Shown: positions 36,417 to 46,527 of the stretch, one piece after another
Layout of the letters: each line of letters begins with the position of its first letter
How positions within the stretch are numbered: the stretch's first letter is position 1
Assembly: GCA_025056565.1 (NCBI GenBank)
Contig: JANWWA010000007.1
Location: 83,793 to 147,792 of the forward strand
Length of the DNA stretch: 64,000 bases
Direction: 5' to 3'
DNA from: Chloroherpetonaceae bacterium
GTDB lineage: Bacteria > Bacteroidota > Chlorobiia > Chlorobiales > Thermochlorobacteraceae
Notes under the pieces: generated by a model
The model's database searches: none
The model's input: the letters and a program-made list of their open reading frames with translations, nothing else
Told to the model about the DNA's origin: nothing
Program-made: the position numbers and the translations under genes

Positions 36417-37913
36417 TCAGAGCGCCATAATCTCGAGGCGTTTTTTAAGTTCCGCAATGTCTCGCCGCAGCTCAGGCGAAGTTTCTTGCTCCTTCTCGAC
36501 CGTAGTAACGGCGTGAATTACTGTAGAGTGGTCGCGCCCGCCAAAGTGTAGTCCAATAGTCTTAAATGATGAGTTGGTGAGTTGCTTACCCAGATACATG
36601 GCCACCTGACGCGCTAATGCAATTTCTTGCTTGCGCGATTTACCCTTGATGTCATTTGGTGAGATGTGGTAGTATTCACAGGTCGCTTTTTCAATCATTT
36701 CCAGCGTAATGTTGACCGTGCGGTCGCGAATGATGTCCTTGAGCACGGACTTTGCCAGCGCAAGGTCAATTTCTTTGCCTTGCAGCGACGCAGTGGCTAA
36801 AAGCTTGATAAGGCAGCCTTCCAACTCGCGCACATTGCTGGTTACATTTGTGGCGATGAAGGTAACCACATCATCGGGCAGGGTAGCGCCATTATCTTCC
36901 AGTTTTCGCCGTAGAATCGCAAGGCGGGTCTCAAAGTCTGGAGGTTGCAAGTCGGTGACAAGTCCCCACTGAAAGCGCGATAGCAAACGTTCCTCCATAT
37001 CGCGCAGTTCCTTAATAGGACGGTCGCACGAGAGCACAATCTGCTTGTTGGCTTGATGCAATGTGTTAAAAATGTGGAAAATCTCCTCTTGCGTCTTGCC
37101 CTTGCCTGCAAAGAACTGAATGTCGTCAATGATAAGTAGGTCAATATTGCGGTAGAAAGCGGAAAATTCGCTGATGCGGTTGTTTTGAATAGCCGTTACA
37201 AAGTCAATTGCAAATTTCTCGCTGGATACATAGAGCACAAACTCTGCCTTACGTTTGAGGCGCACATAATTGCCGATGGCTTGCACAAGATGAGTTTTAC
37301 CTAAACCCACTCCACCATAGATCACCAGTGGGTTGTAAGCATTTTTGCCGGGGGTCTCGGCAACCGAGCGCGCAGCGGCAAGCGCAAATGCATTACAGTC
37401 GCCCTGAATAAAGTTCTCGAAACTGTGACGAGGGTTAAGGTAACTCTCAAAGCGCTGCACATTAGCTTTGTAGAGCTCATATGCGGCGCGCGAAACCGCA
37501 ATTGGACGCACTTCGGGAGAAGATGCAGGGACAGGGGGCTGTTGCGGCAGCTTGATGGTAACAGGCTCTATGGGGGACTGCTGCACCACAACGGAGTAGG
37601 TGAGTTTGGCTTGTCGACCGATAACATCCAAAATCGTGCGCTTGAGAAGAGAGTAATAGTTTTCCTCAAGCCACTCGTAGAAGAACTGGCTCGGAACTTG
37701 AATAACAAGCTCCCCGCCTGAGAGACGGAGCGGCACAATTGGTTCAAACCAAGTCTTGAAGCTCTGCGGATTGACATTGTCTCGGATAATATCCAGACAC
37801 TTCCGCCAGGCTTCTCGAGCCGCCTGAACATCGTCCGCAACAGTCGGCTTATCGTCCGATGCGTTCATAGCAACCATTGGTTTAGAGGAAAAATCCACGT
37901 ATTGATGCACCAT
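36417..37913 (-). CDS. dnaA: Chromosomal replication initiator DnaA
   Basis: AAA+ protein that opens oriC. Domain I ([22 protein letters not shown]) is followed by a linker. Domain III contains [18 protein letters not shown] (Walker A) and [19 protein letters not shown] (Walker B). The C-terminal DNA-binding domain has the signature [11 protein letters not shown]. The frame opens at ATG 37913 (498 residues); an internal ATG (MNASDDKP) about 15 codons in is an alternative. A DnaA box touches the start codon, which suggests autoregulation. The gene points away from the origin region, with rpmH divergent on the other side. dnaN and recF are not next to it. Confidence 0.98.
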   Translation of the reverse strand: MVHQYVDFSSKPMVAMNASDDKPTVADDVQAAREAWRKCLDIIRDNVNPQSFKTWFEPIVPLRLSGGELVIQVPSQFFYEWLEENYYSLLKRTILDVIGRQAKLTYSVVVQQSPIEPVTIKLPQQPPVPASSPEVRPIAVSRAAYELYKANVQRFESYLNPRHSFENFIQGDCNAFALAAARSVAETPGKNAYNPLVIYGGVGLGKTHLVQAIGNYVRLKRKAEFVLYVSSEKFAIDFVTAIQNNRISEFSAFYRNIDLLIIDDIQFFAGKGKTQEEIFHIFNTLHQANKQIVLSCDRPIKELRDMEERLLSRFQWGLVTDLQPPDFETRLAILRRKLEDNGATLPDDVVTFIATNVTSNVRELEGCLIKLLATASLQGKEIDLALAKSVLKDIIRDRTVNITLEMIEKATCEYYHISPNDIKGKSRKQEIALARQVAMYLGKQLTNSSFKTIGLHFGGRDHSTVIHAVTTVEKEQETSPELRRDIAELKKRLEIMAL

Positions 37914-38361
37914 TTATCCACACCGCACAGCCTCACTTATGGGTGCTGCGACCAACTGACTGGCGTAGCGCACTGCTTTAGGACATACAGGGTTTTTAAG
38001 TTTTCAACAATACGAAGAAGTTTTTAAGTGATTGTTGTAAAATAACTTAGAAACAAATTTTTTAAGTTATCCACATCTTTAACGTAATTAACAAAAAGTC
38101 ATCAAAGACCAGAAGGGTATCAAGTCTATTTTCTCACAACTTATCCACATTTCCATGCAGTTTGGTGTGTATTCTATGTCAGTTGAAGCTGGGTTGTGCG
38201 TAATGTTGCCTTGTTCCTCTGTAGAGATGCTTCTCATTGACACAGCCTATCCCATTTCGGAAAAATGGGGCTAAATCTACAACAAAGTGCGCAAGGCGCA
38301 AACTTGTTTTTGCAGAAAAAATGTGATACATTTGCCGCTCATTTTAAGAGATCTGAATAGT
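37914..38361. other. oriC: Probable chromosomal replication origin (oriC)
   Basis: The 448 nt between dnaA and rpmH are AT-rich. They hold three perfect DnaA boxes TTATCCACA in one orientation (37914-37922, 38067-38075, 38141-38149) and a near box on the other strand (38195-38203, TTACGCACA). The stretch 37990-38065, with runs of T and A, is a plausible unwinding element. Position between dnaA and rpmH-rnpA is a standard origin site, and three parS sites lie within the same window. Confidence 0.8.
38304..38334 (+). promoter_or_regulatory. Bacteroidota-type promoter of rpmH
   Basis: TTG (38304-38306), a 20-nt spacer and TACATTTG (38327-38334), about 28 nt before the rpmH start codon. The -7 element and spacer are identical in form to the bchF promoter. 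Confidence 0.6.
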
Positions 38362-38523
38362 ATGAAACGCACATATCAGCCAAGCAATCGAAAGCGCCGC
38401 AACAAGCACGGCTTTCGTGCGAGAATGGCAACCAAGAATGGACGGAAGGTGTTGGCTCGCCGCCGTGCAAAAGGTCGCTATCGGCTCACAGTAAGCGACT
38501 CAATGAGCCACAAACAGCGATAG
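38362..38523 (+). CDS. rpmH: 50S ribosomal protein L34
   Basis: A 53-residue, highly basic ribosomal protein beginning [19 protein letters not shown] and containing [18 protein letters not shown], the family signature. The ATG at 38362 is fixed by homology; an open extension upstream overlaps the promoter. It is followed by rnpA 21 nt downstream, the classical pair beside the origin. Confidence 0.98.
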   Translation: MKRTYQPSNRKRRNKHGFRARMATKNGRKVLARRRAKGRYRLTVSDSMSHKQR

Positions 38524-38544
38524 TCAGTCAATGGCAGCTCAACT

Positions 38545-38991
38545 GTGCTGGCAAACGAGGGCGATAAGGCACGCCGCTACACCCTTCGCAAGTCCGAGAT
38601 TCTTCGCCATCAACGCGCTATTGAAGCACTATTTGTCTCTGGTGAATCGCTGCGCGTGCCTTACCTGAAAGTTATTTTTGCAGTGGCCCCTGCACAGTCC
38701 CCTGCCAAAGTAATGGTGCTGTTTTCCATCAGCAGACGCACAGTGCGACGGGCCGCAGCGCGCAACCGCATTAAGCGCCTTATGCGCGAGGCCTATCGCC
38801 GGCAGAAATGGACACTAATTGACGGTGTGCAAAGCCAGCTCCCTGCTGGCAAGCAACTTCATCTTGCAGTGCTATACCAACCACAACGCCAGCCCTTCAC
38901 CTTCCAAAAAGCTATGCATGCCTTTGCCTTAGCCTTTGATGAACTCCTTAGGCGACTAAGCACCTGTGAAATAAAGCAAGAACCTGCATAG
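38545..38991 (+). CDS. rnpA: Ribonuclease P protein component
   Basis: Protein subunit that helps the RNase P ribozyme bind precursor tRNAs. The 148-residue product has TLRKSEILRHQRAIEALF, VLFSISRRTVRRAAARNRIKR and the diagnostic RNRIKRLMREAYR. A GTG at 38545 is the first start in this frame after rpmH; the exact start is uncertain. The usual followers yidD and yidC are absent; a 254-nt gap without a convincing gene follows. Confidence 0.95.
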   Translation: MLANEGDKARRYTLRKSEILRHQRAIEALFVSGESLRVPYLKVIFAVAPAQSPAKVMVLFSISRRTVRRAAARNRIKRLMREAYRRQKWTLIDGVQSQLPAGKQLHLAVLYQPQRQPFTFQKAMHAFALAFDELLRRLSTCEIKQEPA

Positions 38992-39245
38992 AGAGGCGCT
39001 AGTGGAATACCTGACAATCCTCTCTGCAGGGGAGATTATCAAATGCAGCAACTGCAAGGGCAGATGTGCATCTTCAAAACGCAGCGCAAGACTGATGCAG
39101 ATAGCGAAAGTGACGAAGAGCTTTTATGCTATCAGTCTAGACTCAAGCGAAGTGCATCACTTTACTATGCGCAATGCTCCTTAAAGTGAGTTTTTCGTAT
39201 CTTGTTTTCTTGCTCAGTTCTAATTTACGCAATAACGCAATAGTT

Positions 39246-41399
39246 ATGCAGCAATTGGTTCAAAATTCGCGGTCGGGCGCGATCACCGTCAAATCGGTGC
39301 CGCCGCCTGCCCTCAAGCGTGGAATGGTGCTGGTGCGCACCTGCTACAGCGTCATTAGTGCAGGCACAGAGCGTAGCAAGGTTGAGCTCGGCAAAAAGTC
39401 GCTCTTAGGCAAGGCTATGGCGCGCCCTGACTTGGTGAGGCTGGTCTTAAAGCAAATAAAGGAGCAGGGCTTGCTGGATACAGCCAGTCGCGTGCTCAAT
39501 AAGCTAGGCACAGACTCTGCGATGGGCTACTCGTCCGCAGGGGTAGTGGTTGAAGTTGCAGACGATGTGTCCGAATTCCGAGTAGGAGATAAGGTCGCTT
39601 GTGCAGGCGGGGGATACGCCTCTCACGCTGAATTGGTGGTAGTGCCGAAAAACCTTGTGGCGAAAGTGCCTGAGGGCGTGTCGCTGCAAGATGCGGCTTA
39701 CACGACACTCGGTGCAATCGCGCTGCAGGGTATTCGTCAAGCTGCACCTACACTGGGCGAGAGCGTGATGGTGATCGGTTTAGGACTGCTTGGGCAACTG
39801 CTGATTCAGTTGCTAAAAGCCAATGGCTGTCGAGTGATTGGCGTGGATATTAATCCTGATGCAATTGCATTAGCTCAGTTGCACGGTGCAGACCTTGCTC
39901 TGGTGCGCAGCGAGGAGACTATTAAGGAGCAGATTCTGGCTTTTACCGGTGGCTATGGTGTCGATGCGGTGATTATTACAGCGTCGACCACTTCAAATGA
40001 CCCCGTGGAGTTTGCTGCTGAAGTGCTCCGTGACCGTGGGCGCGTCGTAATGGTCGGGGTAACAGGAATGAACTTGCCACGCTCGCCTTACTACTTGAAA
40101 GAACTAGAATTCAAACTGTCTCGCTCTTACGGTGCAGGTCGATACGACACAAACTATGAAGAGAAGGGTATGGATTATCCGATTGGCTATGTGCGTTGGA
40201 CGGAGAAACGTAATATGCAAGCCTTTTTGCAGTTAGTCGCTGAAAAGAAAGTCTCGCTACAACACATCACCACGCACACCTTTCCGATTGAGCAAGGTGA
40301 AGAGGCCTACAAACTCATCACAGGCGAGCGAAAGGAGCGTTACATTGGCATTTTGCTGGACTACGGTGAGTTCGAGCTAAGCCAAACCTTCACACATCTT
40401 GCCCCGCAAGTAGCTGTCAATGGCACACACACAGTGCAACCGAATGCAAAGCGCATTGCTTTCATTGGTGCAGGCAGTTTTGCCACAGGCTACCTTATTC
40501 CGCATCTTAGGGCAATTGCAGGCGTAGAGCTGGAGGTAGTCTGCAATGCGACAGGATTGACTGCAGAAAGCGTGCGGCAAACTTTTGGCTTTAAGCGCGC
40601 AACTTCAAGTGTAGATGAGGTGTTAGGCGATCCGCACATCGGCACAGTCTTCATCGCCACGCGCCATAACTTACACGCTGAGCTGGTGATAAAAGCGCTG
40701 CAAGCTGAAAAGCATGTCTTTGTTGAAAAGCCGTTAGCAATAGATGAGAAAAGTCTTTGGCGCATTGCAGAAGAGGCGGAGAAGCGACCGCACCTTAAGT
40801 TGCTAACGGGGTTCAATCGTCGTTTCAGCGCCCCAATCAAGACAATGAAATCATACTTTCGCAGTTTGCAAGAGCCTATTTCGGTGCAATATCGCATCAA
40901 TGCAGGGTCGCTGCCCCCTGACCACTGGACACAAGACCTTGATGAAGGGGGTGGCAGACTAATTGGGGAGGTCTGTCATTTTATTGACACGATTCAGTAT
41001 CTTACCGACTCGGAGCCAGTGCGCGTCTATGCAGAAATGCTGCCGACACGCGTGCGTGAAAATCTGCTCATCACCATTCGCTTGGCAAATGGGAGTGTAG
41101 GCACGATTCAATATCTTTGCAATGGCGATAAACTTTATCCCAAAGAGCGAATTGAAATTTTCGGTGGCAACCGGATTGCCATTATGGAAAATTTCAAGAC
41201 GGTGGTGCTCTCAGAGCAGGGAGCACAACGCATACGCAGCTTCAGTGGCGGCAAAGGGCACAAGGAAGAAGTAGAGGCCTTTATTGACTCGCTTGATACC
41301 CGTTCCTCACCCATTTCATTACGCAGCCAAGTGCTAACAACTTTGGCGACCTTCCGCATCAACCAAAGCCTGAACACGGGAATGCCAGAGGAACTTTAA
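39246..41399 (+). CDS. Two-domain oxidoreductase (zinc-type dehydrogenase fused to Gfo/Idh/MocA)
   Basis: A 717-residue fusion. Residues about 1-360 are a medium-chain, zinc-alcohol-dehydrogenase-like domain (SVISAGTERSKVE, GYSSAGVVVEV, nucleotide motif VMVIGLGLLGQLL). From about 400 a Gfo/Idh/MocA dehydrogenase follows (IAFIGAGSFATGYLIPHL, HVFVEKPLAIDE, GFNRRFSAPIK). Such bi-domain proteins are often found in surface-polysaccharide loci, where they act on sugar nucleotides, but no such genes surround it here. ATG 39246 (MQQLVQNSRSG) is taken as start because the preceding open stretch is not family-like. It precedes the NtrC-type regulator by 15 nt. Confidence 0.85.
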   Translation: MQQLVQNSRSGAITVKSVPPPALKRGMVLVRTCYSVISAGTERSKVELGKKSLLGKAMARPDLVRLVLKQIKEQGLLDTASRVLNKLGTDSAMGYSSAGVVVEVADDVSEFRVGDKVACAGGGYASHAELVVVPKNLVAKVPEGVSLQDAAYTTLGAIALQGIRQAAPTLGESVMVIGLGLLGQLLIQLLKANGCRVIGVDINPDAIALAQLHGADLALVRSEETIKEQILAFTGGYGVDAVIITASTTSNDPVEFAAEVLRDRGRVVMVGVTGMNLPRSPYYLKELEFKLSRSYGAGRYDTNYEEKGMDYPIGYVRWTEKRNMQAFLQLVAEKKVSLQHITTHTFPIEQGEEAYKLITGERKERYIGILLDYGEFELSQTFTHLAPQVAVNGTHTVQPNAKRIAFIGAGSFATGYLIPHLRAIAGVELEVVCNATGLTAESVRQTFGFKRATSSVDEVLGDPHIGTVFIATRHNLHAELVIKALQAEKHVFVEKPLAIDEKSLWRIAEEAEKRPHLKLLTGFNRRFSAPIKTMKSYFRSLQEPISVQYRINAGSLPPDHWTQDLDEGGGRLIGEVCHFIDTIQYLTDSEPVRVYAEMLPTRVRENLLITIRLANGSVGTIQYLCNGDKLYPKERIEIFGGNRIAIMENFKTVVLSEQGAQRIRSFSGGKGHKEEVEAFIDSLDTRSSPISLRSQVLTTLATFRINQSLNTGMPEEL

Positions 41400-41414
41400 G
41401 ATTCGGGCGCACCG

Positions 41415-42848
41415 ATGAATCCGCTGATTTATATCATTGATGATGACCCAAGTTTTCGCCTGCTCTTAGAGCGCACGCTATCTAAAGACTTTCGCATTCA
41501 AACCTTTGCTAAGGCAAGTGAGTGCCTGAGGGCAATGGAAACTTGCCTGCCTGCACTGGTGCTGACAGACTACACGATGCCTGACCTCAATGGCGTAGAG
41601 CTAACCAGCATTATTCGCCAGCGTTATCCGTCGGTCGCTGTGATTGTGCTGACAGGCTACGGCAGTGTGGAATCGGCGGTGGAGGCATTAAAAGCAGGTG
41701 CTTTTCACTACATTGAAAAAACACACACGGGCGCAGGGGTAACGGCAAACTTCACCGTGCTCCGCACCCTTATTTCTCGCGCCATTGAAAGTGTGTCGCT
41801 CAGGGAAGAGACAGCGCGCTACAAGTCTGAGGTTGAGCATCTCAAGCGAAAGGTGCGTGAGGCAGATGCGCCTGAGCTGATTGGCAACAGTCCTGCCATA
41901 CAAGCCTTGCGCCAGATGGTGCAGCAAGTTGCCCAGATTGACTCCACCGTGCTGATTCGAGGTGAGACAGGCACAGGTAAAACCGTAGTGGCACGGCTGA
42001 TTCACCGACTGTCGCCAAGAGAGGCCACAGGTGAATTTGTAGAAATCAACTGTGCAGCCATTCCAGAAAATTTGCTCGAGGCAGAGCTGTTTGGCTATGA
42101 GCCAGGGGCATTTACCGATGCACGCACCACAAAGAAAGGCTTGTTCGAAGTGGCGCATCGCGGCACGATTTTTCTCGATGAAATTGATGCAACCTCGCTG
42201 GTCGTGCAATCCAAGCTGCTTTCGGTGCTCGAGACACGCACCTTTCGCCGCTTGGGAGGCAATCAGCCGATTCGCGCAGATGTGCGCGTCATTGCGGCAA
42301 CCAATGCCAAGATTGAAGAAAAGGTAGCTGAACAAAAGTTTCGAGAAGACCTCTTTTTCCGAATCAATGTGGTCTCAATTCAGATGCCGCCGCTGCGTGA
42401 ACTGGGCGAGGATATCATCCTCATTGCCGAAAAGTTCCTATCGCAATTCTCTCGCGAAATGAATAAGCCAATTGCAGGGCTATCGGAGTCTGCCAAAGCT
42501 GCCTTGCGGCAGCACACTTGGAAAGGCAATGTGCGCGAGCTGCGCAATGTGATAGAGCGTGCGGTGATATTCACCGCGCCTGGCGAATGGATTCAGCCAG
42601 CACAGCTGGCGCTTTCGGCGGCACCGATGCCTGCACCCGTGCCATCTGTGCCACAGTTCACGATCCCAATTGGCACGCCGCTGGAAACCGTCAAGCTCGC
42701 CTACATTCAGGCAGTGCTGAAAGAATGTAGCAGTTTTACCGAAGCGGCAAAAATGTTAGGCATTTCCACCAAAGCCTTGTGGGAAATTCGCAAGCGGTAC
42801 AACATTGACCAGCTCAACTTTTCCTTGCCGAACTCGCCGACGACTTAG
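41415..42848 (+). CDS. NtrC-family sigma-54-dependent response regulator
   Basis: A 477-residue transcription activator. Receiver domain 1-120 with Asp52 ([11 protein letters not shown]), AAA+ domain about 155-390 with Walker A GETGTGKT (183-190), the sigma-54 contact loop as GAFTDA (231-236) instead of GAFTGA, Walker B LDEID, and a Fis-type C-terminal helix-turn-helix ([22 protein letters not shown]). Phosphorylation would trigger activation of sigma-54 promoters. No kinase is adjacent; the orphan hybrid kinase at 5936 is a conceivable partner. Its stop codon overlaps the ftsZ stop on the other strand. Confidence 0.93.
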   Translation: MNPLIYIIDDDPSFRLLLERTLSKDFRIQTFAKASECLRAMETCLPALVLTDYTMPDLNGVELTSIIRQRYPSVAVIVLTGYGSVESAVEALKAGAFHYIEKTHTGAGVTANFTVLRTLISRAIESVSLREETARYKSEVEHLKRKVREADAPELIGNSPAIQALRQMVQQVAQIDSTVLIRGETGTGKTVVARLIHRLSPREATGEFVEINCAAIPENLLEAELFGYEPGAFTDARTTKKGLFEVAHRGTIFLDEIDATSLVVQSKLLSVLETRTFRRLGGNQPIRADVRVIAATNAKIEEKVAEQKFREDLFFRINVVSIQMPPLRELGEDIILIAEKFLSQFSREMNKPIAGLSESAKAALRQHTWKGNVRELRNVIERAVIFTAPGEWIQPAQLALSAAPMPAPVPSVPQFTIPIGTPLETVKLAYIQAVLKECSSFTEAAKMLGISTKALWEIRKRYNIDQLNFSLPNSPTT

Positions 42849-44098
42849 TCCACGATTTTCCGAAGAAAGGCTGGTGTATCGGAGTTGGTCTTGCGAATCC
42901 GATCTTGCTCAGGTGTGAGTTTCGGTTTTTCAGGCGGCTCAGGCTCTGTTGGTTTCTCCAGCGGCTCAGGTGGCAGCTGACCCAAGCGGATGAATGCAGG
43001 TGTATCATCGCGCTTGTCTTGCTTTTCAAATATCTCTGCATTCATTCGATTAAGTTTGCTTTCAACCTGCGGGCTAACAGATTTGACCAACTCTTCTCGG
43101 CGCACCACACGCAATTGCTCGGCTGCGCTGCTGGACTTTCTTGAGGTCTTATTAAATCCAGTTGCAATCACGGTTACGCTAATTTCGCCAGGCACAGAAT
43201 CGTCCTCGACAATGCCATGGATAATCGTTGCATCGCTGCCTGCCTGTTCATAGATGTAGTGCATCGCTTCCTGCGCATCGCGAATTTTGATGTCGCCTGT
43301 CAGATTCACTAGCACGCGTGAAGAGCCACGAATCGAGACGCCGTCGAGCAAGGGACTGGAGATAGCTTCCATGGCTGCTTTAAGTGCCCGATTTTCACCA
43401 GAAGCGGTCGCAGAGCCCATCACGGCATCACCAGCGTCGGTCATAACATTCCGCACATCGGCAAAATCAACATTCACGTGCCCATGTTTGGTGATAATTT
43501 CTGAAATGCCCTTTGCAGCACGGTAGAGCACGTCGTTTGCAAGGTTGTATGCCTCCTTGATGCTAAGATTGCCGTCAGCAAAGCTGAGGATTTTTTCGTT
43601 CTGCACTACAATCAGCGTGTCGACCTGACGACGCAATTCCTCAATGCCGCGCTCGGCAGTCTCCATGGTGCGCCGTCCTTCAAATTCAAATGGTTTGGTC
43701 ACAATGCCGATAGTAAGAATGCCTAAGTTTTTGGCAATGCCAGCGATAACGGGCGCAGCACCAGTGCCTGTGCCTTTACCCATGCCCGCCGTGATGAAGA
43801 GCATATCGGTGCCACGCAGCAATTCCGAGATTTGCTCTCGGTCTTCTTCTGCGGCTTTCTTGCCAATTTCAGGATTGAAGCCTGCGCCCAGCCCTTTGGT
43901 GATGCTTTTTCCGATTTGGAAGCGTTGCGCAAGCGAATTGCTGAGGGCTTGCTGGTCGGTGTTAAACGCGATAAACTCCACGCCCTCAATGCCGCGCTCA
44001 ATCATATTGTTGACGGCATTGCCGCCACAGCCGCCCACGCCAATGATTTTGATATTGGCGCCGACTTGCAAGTGAGACCGGTCAAGCTCAAATGGCAT
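42845..44098 (-). CDS. ftsZ: Cell-division GTPase FtsZ
   Basis: Tubulin homologue that forms the division ring, 417 residues. The N-terminal GTPase core ([36 protein letters not shown]) is intact. The C-terminal tail ends [11 protein letters not shown], the peptide that binds FtsA. The tubulin signature GGGTGTG reads GKGTGTG here (Lys108). The start is supported by AAAGGAGG 8 nt upstream. Last gene of the dcw cluster; 111 nt after ftsA. Confidence 0.98.
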   Translation of the reverse strand: MPFELDRSHLQVGANIKIIGVGGCGGNAVNNMIERGIEGVEFIAFNTDQQALSNSLAQRFQIGKSITKGLGAGFNPEIGKKAAEEDREQISELLRGTDMLFITAGMGKGTGTGAAPVIAGIAKNLGILTIGIVTKPFEFEGRRTMETAERGIEELRRQVDTLIVVQNEKILSFADGNLSIKEAYNLANDVLYRAAKGISEIITKHGHVNVDFADVRNVMTDAGDAVMGSATASGENRALKAAMEAISSPLLDGVSIRGSSRVLVNLTGDIKIRDAQEAMHYIYEQAGSDATIIHGIVEDDSVPGEISVTVIATGFNKTSRKSSSAAEQLRVVRREELVKSVSPQVESKLNRMNAEIFEKQDKRDDTPAFIRLGQLPPEPLEKPTEPEPPEKPKLTPEQDRIRKTNSDTPAFLRKIVD

Positions 44099-44209
44099 AG
44101 TGAGATCCTCCTTTGTCAGTCTAATTCAGATTGATGCATCGCTGCGCAAAGCGAAGACTCAGCACAGGTCCGCAAAACTTGGATATTCAGTATCATCGCT
44201 TCGTTTGGT

Positions 44210-45505
44210 TTAAATCTGGTCGAACCAATTTTTGAGTTTTCCCCAGAAGTTCTTTGTGGTCTTTCCATCAGTCTGAGCCGTTTCCGCTACTGGCTCATCA
44301 GCAGCCGATTCTTCTTTGGCGGTGCTGGAGGCAGCAATCTGTTCTTGCTGCTCCAAGTCTTTGATAGCACGCAAGACTAAGCCGACTGCTGTGGCATAGA
44401 TTGGCGAGTTCAGTTCGCCCACCATTCCGCCGCTCAATCCTTCTGGATAGCCAATGCGCACATCAAGCCCGAGCACTTCCTGCGCCAGAGCTTGATTGCC
44501 GTGAATAAGGCTACCGCCTCCTGTAATGATGGCGCCTGCGTTGAGGTAATTGTAGTACCCTGAGCGCTTGAGCACAGCGCGCACATATTCAAAAATTTCG
44601 GTCATTCGAGCTTCAATGATGTTGGTGAGTGTGCTGCGCATAAAGGTTTTAGGGGCGCGTCCCTCAATGCCTTGTACTAGAATCTCCTCATCTTTGATAA
44701 GGTCGCGAGAGTAAGCGCAGCCGTGCCGAATCTTTAACTCTTCGGCAACTTCGTGCAGAGTTTTCAGCCCGATGGCGACATCGTTGGTGACATCAATTGC
44801 TGCCCACTTAATCACTTCGGAGTGGCGAATCACACCTTTTGTGTAAATAGCTACATCTGTAGTGCCGCCGCCAATATCAACAACGGCTACACCAGACTTG
44901 CGCTCTGATTCTTTCATGACAGCCATGCCAGATGCAATGGGCTCGAAGGTCATGCCATTGATAGTTAGACCTGCTTTCTCAACGCACTGCTGGATGTTGC
45001 GCACTTTTGTCTTCATTCCAAGCACGACATACACCGAGCCCTTCATCGTTGTGCCAATGATGCCAATCGGGTCTAAGACGCCTTCTTGGTCATCGACAAT
45101 GAATTCTTGCGGAATGGCGTGAATGATTTCGCGCTCTACGTCCAAGTGCTTGAGGTTGGCTTTGGCTTTTTCGACAAAGCGCATCACATCGCTGTAGTTG
45201 ACGATGCCAGTTGGGTTAATGCTCACTTCGGCGTGAGCTTTGATGCACTGCACATGCTCACCAGAAATACCGACATTGACGCCTTTGATGGTATAAGACG
45301 CCGTATGCTCAGCTTCTCTGACTGCGTGGCGAATGGCGTCAACGGTTTTGTTGATGTTCACGACTGCAGCGCGTGACAGTCCCTCTGAGGGCGCGCGCCC
45401 CACCCCTAACACATTGATTTTGCCGAACTCATCTTTTCGGGCAATGACGGCACATATCTTCGTTGTGCCAATATCAAGCCCAACCACAATTTTGTCTTTT
45501 GCCAT
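44210..45505 (-). CDS. ftsA: Cell-division actin-like protein FtsA
   Basis: Actin-fold protein that links FtsZ to the membrane, 431 residues. It starts MAKDKIVVGLDIGTTKICAVIA (phosphate 1 motif). It contains GVAVVDIGGGTTDVAIY (phosphate 2) and GAIITGGGSLIHG, and ends in an amphipathic helix NFWGKLKNWFDQI that should insert in the membrane. ATG 45505 follows AAAGGACGG; an extension to 45535 is not supported. Between ftsQ and ftsZ as usual. Confidence 0.97.
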   Translation of the reverse strand: MAKDKIVVGLDIGTTKICAVIARKDEFGKINVLGVGRAPSEGLSRAAVVNINKTVDAIRHAVREAEHTASYTIKGVNVGISGEHVQCIKAHAEVSINPTGIVNYSDVMRFVEKAKANLKHLDVEREIIHAIPQEFIVDDQEGVLDPIGIIGTTMKGSVYVVLGMKTKVRNIQQCVEKAGLTINGMTFEPIASGMAVMKESERKSGVAVVDIGGGTTDVAIYTKGVIRHSEVIKWAAIDVTNDVAIGLKTLHEVAEELKIRHGCAYSRDLIKDEEILVQGIEGRAPKTFMRSTLTNIIEARMTEIFEYVRAVLKRSGYYNYLNAGAIITGGGSLIHGNQALAQEVLGLDVRIGYPEGLSGGMVGELNSPIYATAVGLVLRAIKDLEQQEQIAASSTAKEESAADEPVAETAQTDGKTTKNFWGKLKNWFDQI

Positions 45506-45558
45506 CGCACACCGTCCTTTTTGAGTGGGCATCACTGCCGCTTTAAGTTCAGTTGAAA

Positions 45559-46527
45559 TCAGTTTGCTATGGGTTTAGCGAACACTCGTTTGTCGTAGCG
45601 TAAGTCCACATACTCGAATGTGCGCAGTCCTTTTTTGGCAATCACTTCCTTCCAGAAAGTCTCCAAATAATCCAGCTTGCGCTCGTAGTCGCCATCCGTG
45701 CCAAAAATGAATCGCGTGTTGGCATCGGTAGCAAATGCCACAAGTTGATGCGGGGCAACCTTCACTTCGGAAAGCATCGCTCGACAAAGTGCTCTGGATT
45801 GCAGCGCCGTGAGAAGCTGCAGCGCAGGTTGCACTTCAGCTGAATCCAGCGCCCAGAAGCGACGCTGCACGCGGCGCACCGTCTCAAAGCCAGAGAGTAT
45901 GGGCAAGCGCTGCGAACCCAAGAAGGCCGGCTCTGCATCGGCTAACAGTCCATCATCACCTACGAGCTTCAGCTGTCCTGAAACTACCGTCAGAGCGACA
46001 AACTGGCGCTCCACGATTTGAACACGAATCGTGTTTGGAAATTCTTTAGTAGCAATGGCTCGCTTAATCAGCACATTGGCTTGCAAAGTCTCTTCAATCT
46101 CTGCTAAGCTCACCTTTGAAAGCTCTCTGCCAAGCCAACTGCTCAAAGTGGCTTCAATCGCTTCAGTTCTTGCCAAGCGATTGCCGGTGATGACAAAGGC
46201 GCTCAGCGGTAAGTGCTGCGACCACACGCTTGCCAAAATGCCCAGCATCGTAAGCCCTGCCACTGCGGTAACAGCCCACCTGACCATAGAGGGCTCTGGC
46301 GCATTCGCCGCTGCGGTGCGCAAAGCAGAGACATCGGTGTGACTGATTGCAGCGCCTGTGTGCGACGGTTCGCTTGATTCAGATGATACCGCTGCGTCAC
46401 TGATTGATTCTGCTTTCGGCGAAGGCGCGGCATACTCGCCTTTTGGTGCTGGCGGTGGCGTCTCGCTGAGTGGCGACATCGCCACGAACTGCTTGGGCAC
46501 AATATCTTTTTCACTCATCTCACTCAT
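45559..46527 (-). CDS. ftsQ: Cell-division protein FtsQ
   Basis: Bitopic divisome protein, 322 residues. The first 80 residues are a cytoplasmic Pro/Ser/Ala-rich stretch. A single membrane helix (about 84-104, WAVTAVAGLTMLGILASVW) follows, then a POTRA domain (FVITGNRLARTEAIEATLSSWLGRELSKVSL) and the FtsQ/DivIB domain ending with YVDLRYDKRVFAKP, the conserved YVDLR motif. Its ATG overlaps the murB stop as ATGA, implying translational coupling. Confidence 0.93.
   Translation of the reverse strand: MSEMSEKDIVPKQFVAMSPLSETPPPAPKGEYAAPSPKAESISDAAVSSESSEPSHTGAAISHTDVSALRTAAANAPEPSMVRWAVTAVAGLTMLGILASVWSQHLPLSAFVITGNRLARTEAIEATLSSWLGRELSKVSLAEIEETLQANVLIKRAIATKEFPNTIRVQIVERQFVALTVVSGQLKLVGDDGLLADAEPAFLGSQRLPILSGFETVRRVQRRFWALDSAEVQPALQLLTALQSRALCRAMLSEVKVAPHQLVAFATDANTRFIFGTDGDYERKLDYLETFWKEVIAKKGLRTFEYVDLRYDKRVFAKPIAN

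Noticed and set aside
39002..39184. 60-codon frame after rnpA, in the place where yidD is often found
   Set aside because: It lacks the YidD cysteine/tyrosine motif, has no ribosome-binding site and does not resemble any family I know.
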